This document shows positions 19,871 to 26,112 of a DNA stretch of 26,112 nucleotides, piece by piece. Each line of letters opens with the position of its first letter. The stretch's first letter is position 1. A program made the translations under genes and the position numbers. Source of the stretch: Pigoraptor chileana (Eukaryota; Opisthokonta; Filasterea); the NCBI GenBank assembly GCA_943704495.1, contig CALSCR010001476.1:1-26112 (forward strand). Direction: 5' to 3'. Below the pieces are notes generated by a model. It saw nothing but the letters and a program-made list of their open reading frames with translations, searched no databases and was not told where the DNA came from.

Positions 19871-22800
19871 CTATTCCTTGCTGTGCTGGAGGACCTTGTG
19901 ACGCTCAATATACAGTTCGGCCCTCTTCAGCATCTGTCGCACCATGTCATTGTTGCGAGCAGTGGCGGCATCGTCCCCCTCAATGCATCCCGGCGCGCAC
20001 ATGGCAGCAGGTTCCTTCGTGGGCACCGATATAGACACGACGCCGGCGGCGGAATAGGGAAAGGAGCTTGTGGCGGTCTTAGAGGAGGTGAGCGGAGTGG
20101 ACGGCACATCGGCGATGTTCATTCTACGCGCGCTCATGTCAAGCATTGCACCGTTGATCATATTTGCAAGGCCCCGACGGACACTCTGCACACGAGTTGC
20201 GTTTGTGAGCACGTAAAAGCATGTATGAGAGAGAGAGAGTGTGTGTGTGTGTGCATGTGTACATGTGTTCATGTGTGTGAGACAGAGCGTAAAAGCATGT
20301 ATGAGAGAATGTATTTGGGGTGTGTGCTGGGGAGACAATATCATCAAATATCATACCAACACCTGGGATCCACCTTGATCAGACAAAAGTAACAACACAA
20401 AGCCATATGCATGCACACAACACACATACACTCGATAAAACATTCCCCAGAAAAAGTAAAGCAGAAGTCGACAATATGATGTACTGTCGATCAAGCAGAC
20501 AGCGCACCTCCGACTCCTTTGCGACCTTGGATGTGCTTGTTGGCATATCCACCGCCTCCATTGCAGGGTGCAGTTTGCGCGCGGGAGTTGTTCCAGTCGG
20601 AAGCGAGAATGAAACCGGAGCAGATGCAGCTGACGATGTTGTTGTTGTTGTTGTTGTTGTTGTTGATAACACAGATGAGGCCGTTGTATCGGCAGATGTG
20701 CTTGCTGCCGACGCACGCAGTGGCTGACGGCCGTCGATTATGGACGCCTTCAGCGCAAGTGTCGGAGCCTGTACAATCAAATTAATATTACCAAATAGCG
20801 AAGAAACACAAAGAAGCTATGTTAGCCAAGAGAATGCGACGGCAGAAAAAGTGAAGAAACAGACTGCCAAACAACAGTACATTTGATAATAATAATATAA
20901 TAATAAAAACACGAAACAACACACTTTGGAGCGGGTGGTGGTTGTGCGCACATCAAATAAGAGGAAATGAAACGAAATCGCAACACATATGAAAAAAGAG
21001 AGTTAAAGAATACACATGCACACACAACCAATGCGATACTTGCCTTCAGGACTACTGGCGCCGGAGCGCTGCTGCTTATGTTGGTCTTCAAGGACAACCC
21101 ATGATCAGTGTAGGAATTTGCGATGAGTGCATGCACGACTCGGCGGCTGTCAACCGGTGTCGGTGCGGGTGCCGGGTTGATCGGCCTATCATCCAACGCA
21201 GAGACTGTCCCAGTTGTCGCTGCGTGCAGCAGTGCACCAGACAAGTTCGATGAGACGGGGGCGGCCGACTTCGGGCGGGGAATGTGACTGTTTGTTGCAG
21301 GGCGAGGCTGTGGATGAATCTGTGCGTCTGTGTGGGCGGCATCAAGAGCGGCCTTCTTGGCTGACGGCGGCGTGCGTGCAAGTCGCTTCTTTGCAGCAAA
21401 TGGATTGGCACCGATTCCCTCTTCCATGACGACCTCAGGAATCGCATCATATTCGGCCACAGAGACTGATAGAGGCGCAGTGACACTGACACTTGCAGCG
21501 GGGATGGACGCAGCAGTCTGTGCAACCTCTGCGGTGGTCGTCACCTTACATTCGGCAACATCAACAGACGCAGGTGGGCATGCCGTATGTTGTGTTGTCG
21601 CCAACTGCGGTGCGAGAGCTGCTGTTGTAACAGACGCTTTTGCTGGAGCCACGGAGATGGCCGAGACTGCGGCAGGCGCCACGGACACTGCGACAGCGAC
21701 AGGTGCGAGCGTTGCACTGATCGGAGCCACTGAAGACGAGGCGACGGAAGCAGACGCAACTGCAGGGACCTCTATCTTCGCCGGCGGAGCAAGGAAAGGC
21801 GATGCGCACTGCTCGTTCGCCTCTGCAACGGCCTCGATGTGCGGGACGGAAGCACTGGCAGCGACGGTTGACTTTCGCGATTTGATGATTGTGCGCGAGG
21901 GGTCGTCAGGAATTTGCTGCCCCTCAGTCGGCGTGAGGGGATGGTCTGTAGCTAGAGGGGCGGCCGATGGAGCAGACACGTGGGAGAGTGGCGTGGCAGT
22001 CGGAGGTGCGACAAGTTGAACGACTGCGTTATCGTCGTCCCCGGCATTAGTCTGTACACGGAATATGTGGATGCAGACAGGGTGTAGGTGAGGTTTATAT
22101 GCATGGGGGAAAGTTGGGAAACACACACACACATACACACACGGGGTTGTTGATTCACATGCACCGTTTTAATTTCGGTCAGCGTTAAGCACATTCAATA
22201 TAAAAGAAGAAGAAAAAACAGAATAAGAATAGGCAGAAATAAGAAAGACAAATCAAGCAAACAAAAAATAAATAGGTGCAATGGGTGCCAATCCAATCCC
22301 CTCCCACTCACCTGCGTGTTGTCAGTCTGCGCATCCGCGTGACCATTTTCTTGCCCTTTTGTGCCGACAGCTGCTGCGATGCGCAAATGATTTCAGAGAG
22401 AGAGTGAGTGAGAGGGAGAGATGTACGATTCAAGTCAGTGTCTTAGGCGCTGTGCCCATGGACTCCAAAGAGAGAGAGAGAGAGTGAGTGAGAAAGAAAG
22501 AGATATGTAGGTTCAAGTCATTGTCTTACCATGGACTCCACAATGATTTCATAGAAAGAGAGAAAGAAACATATAGTGCGACAAAAACAAAAGAAGGAAA
22601 CAATGAGATGCGGACTGTTTATATGCACAACAACGGCAGCGCCAATTAGTTTGCATGTGTCATTCAGAGGACATCCTCCACAGACAAAGAGAGACCGTTA
22701 AGATTTAAAAAATGACTTCTTTTGTAATCTCGCCCACATCCTTACAAATCTCTAAATCACTAACTCAGATTGAGTCTTTGCAGCCTTATCTCACTCACTT

Positions 22801-23909
22801 CCATTGTCGCAACAAGCACGCACGCACGCAAAACAAAGCAAAAGCAGAAGTACATACCGATAGGCTTCGGAGGCGTTCTCGCGAGACTCTTTCCCGTCCT
22901 AAACACGACCTGATCGCCCGCAGCCGCCGCTTCCTCCGGTGCCAGCGATGAAATATCCACGGGCTTCTTCACACGTGCCGATCGCGCTTGCTGAGGCTGT
23001 GCATTTGAAGACACTGAGGTGGCCTCCTTGAGGGGTGTGCGCTTCACTTTCGACGGCTGTTGTGCGGCGACGGGCGGTGGGGGCGTCACCTGTGTATGTA
23101 TGCATGTTTGTTTGTTTGAATTATGACAAATGTGTGTGTGTGTGTTTTCCGGCACGTTTGTTGGTAGTATGCACAAAAATGAAAGTTTGTTTTTACGATC
23201 AATCGATCGATGGGGTTGCTCTCGTGTCAAACTGCAGACTCAAAACACACACACACACGGCACGCACCTGCTGTTGCCTAGGGAGCGACTTTGACTTAGG
23301 TGTACCGGGTGCGGCCTTCGACGGCGCCATTGACTGGCGTGATTTGTAGATTATTTTCTTCCGATAGAGCGCGGCGCCATGCTTCGCCTCGACCTTCTCC
23401 AGAATGAGGAGCAGTGTGCGCGCCATCTTCTTGTTGTCGGGTTCGATTTCACTCGCTTGCCTCACATGGTGGCCCAAATTCAGGAGACGGAGAAGCCTGC
23501 ATGTCCATCAGACGCATTTGTAGAGTGGGTTTTGTTAAATAAATGGGTATTCAGACCGGTTCTCTCATTAGGTACTAGTTTGGGCATTGTGCGGATGCCG
23601 CGAGTCAAACCATAAGAAGTTCGTTGACATAACGCATGTCACTAATTTCATCAACAGTATTCTCAATCTGACAAAAACGACCGAGTCAAGGGCTCCGACA
23701 CTTGCGCACCTCATAATAGTGTGGCAGTTGTATGTGTCGTCATGCTCGTCCACCGACCACGCCCACGAGTCATCAAAGCGAGAGAGGAGAAATGCAAACG
23801 CTTCTATGAGTTCGGATCGTTTGAGCTCGCAGATGGCGGGCTTTGCGGCACTCTCGAGACCAATGCGGTGCAGCTTGGACAGCACTTCGGCCTCTTCCAG
23901 TGCAGCCAT
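19871..23909 (-). CDS. Unknown 801-residue, mostly disordered protein with Cdk-type TP sites
   Basis: Seven exons read leftward: 23909-23611, 23496-23268, 23089-22858, 22373-22312, 22051-21044, 20768-20508 and 20185-19871. Phases agree throughout. The fifth intron needs a GC donor (AAG|GCAAGT at 21043). I chose ATG 23909 because its context GCGAAGATGGCT is strong. Residues 1-160 look globular and helical (LSKLHRIGLESAAKPA, ELIEAFAFLLSRFDDSWAWS, KKMARTLLLILEKVEAKHG). After that the chain is low-complexity Ala/Val/Ser/Pro/Thr, including an SVAP-rich stretch (about 370-470) and a run of nine Thr in exon 6. The C-terminus (about 697-801) is helical again. Basic TP sites recur: GTPKSK, RTPLK and LARTPPK in exons 2-3 and LARTPPSAKK in exon 5; two fit the Cdk consensus TPxK. 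I do not recognise the family. A cell-cycle or cytoskeletal scaffold is only a guess, helped by the divergent FOP neighbour. Confidence 0.75.
20637..20663. repeat. (TTG)n trinucleotide repeat inside a coding exon
   Basis: On the coding (minus) strand this is (ACA)n and gives a run of nine threonines in the 801-residue protein. Runs like this can change in length without breaking the frame. Confidence 0.9.
22416..22563 (-). repeat. Dispersed intronic repeat, fourth and fifth copies
   Basis: On the minus strand, two units about 83 nt apart repeat the order seen in VPS41 introns: CT-rich tract, TTGGAGTCCATGGG or TGTGGAGTCCATGG, then TAAGACACTGACTTGAAT or TAAGACAATGACTTGAAC, and (C)CTACAT or GTACATC. 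GAAATCATT precedes one GTGGAGTCC core and recurs on the left of the block near 22387. They lie in the intron between 22373 and 22858 of the 801-residue gene, in its sense direction. Confidence 0.75.
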
Positions 23910-24696
23910 CTTCGCGGTCGCCGTAGCTCCGACACTTGGGGAATGCAACAAGCGGAAGGGACAGAACTTCACCGCTTCCTAGATAGCTATGTTTCGTGTG
24001 TGCAGCTGTAAATACTGCGGAAATATAGTATAACTTGTTGTGTATGCAATAGTCACCAAAGCAGCTGAAAGGAGTGTTGTTGCACATGAGTGTAATCGCG
24101 ATGAATCGAATCGTGGCATCGGATTGTGTCAGTGTCAGCATTACTCTGCTGTCAACTCTTATGTCAGCGGTCTGATTGGTTGTGAAATTCAAAATTTCAA
24201 AATTTTGCGCCTGGTCTGGTCACGTGATACTGCCTAAATTGGAATGTGGGTCGGACTCTGTTGAATTGAATAATGTTACACTTTTCGTCCCAAAAATCCA
24301 ACCAATGTCAATACAAAGTGCCGGATGAGCTGCTGCCTTTTGTGGACAGTCCTTCCTGATTCGGAAGTGTAAGGAAAACACTTCTTGATAAGGGAGTTTT
24401 ATGGACAGCACGTACCGATGAGGAAGTCTTGTGGACAGCACTTCCTGATTCGGGACTGAGTTTGAATGGCGACATGGCTCCCGCCAAATTTTTGAATACG
24501 GTTTGCAAATGCCGTGGGTGGATCCTCAGTTTACTGGGTCAGTGTATACACTCACAATCAGCGAAGGCGGTTATGGAAACTCTCCAAGGTTGTGCACCTT
24601 TTCTGAAACGCATATAGAATTTTCAAGTTGGTTGGGCATCGGGATTAAAAGAGGCTCCCAGCATCTGTGCCTTTAGCTGGTGGCGTTCTGGGGAAA
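23910..24696. other. Divergent intergenic region between FOP and the 801-residue gene
   Basis: 787 bp from which the two genes are transcribed outward, so it may be a shared promoter region. It holds a 30-bp minisatellite (24342-24461). No TATA box stands out. No gene is called here: the short open frames over the minisatellite simply translate its period. Confidence 0.55.
24342..24461 (+). repeat. 30-bp minisatellite, four diverged units
   Basis: Four units of about 30 bp, each beginning with a GTGGACAGCAC-like core and followed by TTCCTGATTCGG or a variant. The second unit is the most diverged. Units 3 and 4 are closest to each other. Confidence 0.75.
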
Positions 24697-25708
24697 ATGA
24701 GGCCTGAGGACGTCGAGGAGCTTAAGGCTCTGGTGGAAACTGCGCTAGAGAAGAATGGGGTTCTTCCAAAGATTAAGGTGCGTTGCATCCTTTTGCAGCC
24801 TAGGAGCTGCCGCTTGAGGTCACCGTGACTCTTGTTATTGCTAATGTGGGATGGGTCCGGTCCATTAAACAACAATATTGGTGATGGGTATTGATCTTAC
24901 TGTTTACTGCTGTGTTTGCTTGTCATGTGTTTGTATCGTGCGTAAAGTATGTAAGACTCATTGTATTAGTGTGTAAGTAAGACCGTTTGAATGTGAAAGC
25001 GCTATAAGCCGTTCTCTATGTGTGTCTCACATTGTTACACAACATCGGTTGCAGGCGCAACTCCGATCGAGTGTATTTCTCGCACTGAACGAGATGGACA
25101 GCCAGGGCGCATCGTTCACAAACCCCCGACTCGCTTCTTTGAAAAAGGATGACCACGGCAAGTGAAATCGTATTAATACTTTTCCCTTGTTGGATGCACA
25201 TGGTTCATTCCGTTAATTCGTAATAATGCATGTACGTATGCACGGTCTGCATTAAATCACCATGTGCAGGGTCCATCACCTTTGAGATTGTGAAGGAGTT
25301 CCTGACGTCCCTTGATCTTGTCTACACGCTTGAAGTATTTTTGGCTGAAGCGAGCATCGTAAGTACCTGATATTGTGTCATTGCATAATATGCGTAGTCG
25401 ATTAGTTTGTGATTAGGTCATCCCGACACGTAAGTGGGATTGAATCTCTTTGTGTATGCGCGTGATTGCAACTTTAGAGAAGGATATTATATTTTAGAAA
25501 GCACGTCCGCTCCCTGGTGCTGATGTGCAATTGCATCACCCGCCGCACTATTCTCGCACAGGAGCGCGCGGCACCACGCAATGGGATTTTGAATCCACTT
25601 CGTGATGCGGTGTTGGGCAATCGCGCGGGTGACAAAGATACCCCCCTTCTGCCTGCGCTTGTGTACGAGGCCAGCACGGGCGGCTTCAAGCATGGAAGTG
25701 GTGGACAG
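24697..25708 (+). CDS. CEP43: FOP / CEP43 (FGFR1OP)-like centrosomal protein, 5' part
   Basis: FOP is a centriole/basal-body and centriolar-satellite protein needed for ciliogenesis, acting with CEP350 and CEP19 in animals. Supported exons are 24697-24777, 25055-25157, 25270-25358 and 25562-25708, giving 140 residues; the rest lies to the right. The start reads VEELKALVETALEKNGVLP, then KAQLRSSVFLALNEMDSQGA, matching the FOP dimerisation domain (PF09398). The LisH motif follows (ITFEIVKEFLTSLDLVYTLE, then VFLAEASI). Exon 4 gives a PLLPALVYEA segment, equivalent to the PLLLEVIRR region of FOP. The second intron needs a GC donor (CACG|GCAAGT at 25158), because the GT two codons later would shift the frame onto a stop. 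A closer acceptor for exon 4 at 25495 also runs into a stop. Tentative further exons are 25837-25878 and 25924 onward. The gene implies the organism builds centrioles or flagella. Confidence 0.9.
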
Positions 25709-25709
25709 G

Positions 25710-25741
<32 letters not shown>

Positions 25742-25753
25742 TGTGTGTGTGTC
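25709..25753 (+). repeat. (GTGC)n / (GT)n repeat starting at a splice donor
   Basis: A GTGC tetranucleotide run followed by GT begins exactly at the donor of the FOP intron after exon 4, so the donor GTGCGT is itself the first repeat unit. Confidence 0.85.
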
Positions 25754-26004
25754 TGGTGTATGTGCGCCTGCATTGTGCGCGTGTGTATGTGTTGTATGTC
25801 CGTTATGATATGTGTCTTTATTGTCTCCCCTGTTAGTTTTGTCTCGTGCATGGTTGCTTATATGGTCACATTGCTCTGGTGAGTGATATTTGGTGGCGTA
25901 ACCTTATCATTGATTCCTGCCAGAAGCAAGCATTTCTACTTGAATTGCATGCCCCTGTGGTCTTGATGCAAGAAATGCTGCCGCCGCTAACACAAACTCA
26001 TACG

Positions 26005-26112
26005 CACTCTCTCTTTCTCTCTTTCTCTCTCTGTCTCTGTCTCTGTCTCTGTCTCTGTCGCTGTCTCTGTCTCTGTCTCTGTCTCTGTCTCTGTCTCTGT
26101 CTCTGTCTCTGT
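26005..26112 (+). repeat. CT-rich tract and (CTCTGT)n hexanucleotide repeat, cut by the window edge
   Basis: A polypyrimidine stretch passes into a regular CTCTGT repeat from about 26029 to the end, with one CGCTGT variant. It lies downstream of the visible FOP exons, probably in an intron or the 3' part of that gene. Confidence 0.93.

Noticed and set aside
22416-22530. tRNA-derived element suggested by GGTTCAAGTC, which resembles a polymerase III B box
   Set aside because: The resemblance holds in only one of five copies, it is on the strand antisense to the host gene, and no A box or cloverleaf can be drawn.
23611-23667. An alternative frame in the first exon of the 801-residue gene reading IENTVDEISDMRYVNELLM
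   Set aside because: It looks like a good helix, but its phase fits neither the preceding segment nor the next exon, which runs into a stop in that frame.
25496-25561. An earlier acceptor for FOP exon 4 at TTTTAG/AAAGC
   Set aside because: In the phase fixed by exon 3 it leads to an in-frame stop, while the acceptor CTCGCACAG at 25561 keeps the frame and the FOP-like PLLPAL segment.

Overview
The window comes from a nuclear genome of a unicellular eukaryote (a protist). The genes are split by short GT-AG introns of about 45-490 nt, and intergenic DNA is full of (GT)n/(CA)n and other simple repeats. Several proteins are unmistakably eukaryotic: a HOPS subunit, an ER membrane complex subunit, a complex I accessory subunit, an LRRFIP-like coiled-coil protein and the centriolar protein FOP/CEP43. 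FOP implies centrioles or a flagellum. NDUFB3 and a PPR protein imply respiring mitochondria with organellar RNA metabolism. An LRRFIP family member hints at the animal side of the tree (a holozoan or opisthokont relative), but I cannot name the species.

Layout from left to right. 1-300: end of an intron carrying a long (GT)n tract. 301-1676 (+): the last four exons of VPS41. 2564-4225 (+): an intronless, probably mitochondrial PPR-like protein. 5107-8334 (-): a ten-exon LRRFIP-like gene. 9706-11240 (-): a complete four-exon EMC3. 11898-13250 (-): an intronless F-box-like protein with about 15 leucine-rich repeats of 20 residues, that is, a 60-bp DNA period. 13728-15227 (+): an intronless multi-pass acyltransferase of the DUF1624/HGSNAT-like class. 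15981-16184 (-): NDUFB3. 17291-18858 (+): a second F-box/LRR gene of the same family, with its frame disrupted. 19871-23909 (-): a seven-exon, largely disordered protein of unknown function with Cdk-type TP sites. 24697 onward (+): the 5' half of FOP/CEP43, which runs out of the window.

Most genes look like housekeeping genes and do not form one pathway. VPS41 (endolysosomal fusion), EMC3 (membrane protein insertion) and the acyltransferase (possibly lysosomal or vacuolar) all act in the endomembrane system. NDUFB3 and the PPR protein act in mitochondria. FOP and its divergent neighbour may share a promoter.

The less ordinary signals are: a dispersed pyrimidine-rich repeat found five times, always inside introns and always in the sense direction; two loci of a 60-bp-period LRR family 4 kb apart, one intact and one decaying, with recently homogenised units; two introns that need GC donors; a compact G-quadruplex motif; and a 30-bp minisatellite between the divergent FOP pair. 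I saw no tRNA, rRNA, CRISPR array, transposase, integrase or virus-derived element.
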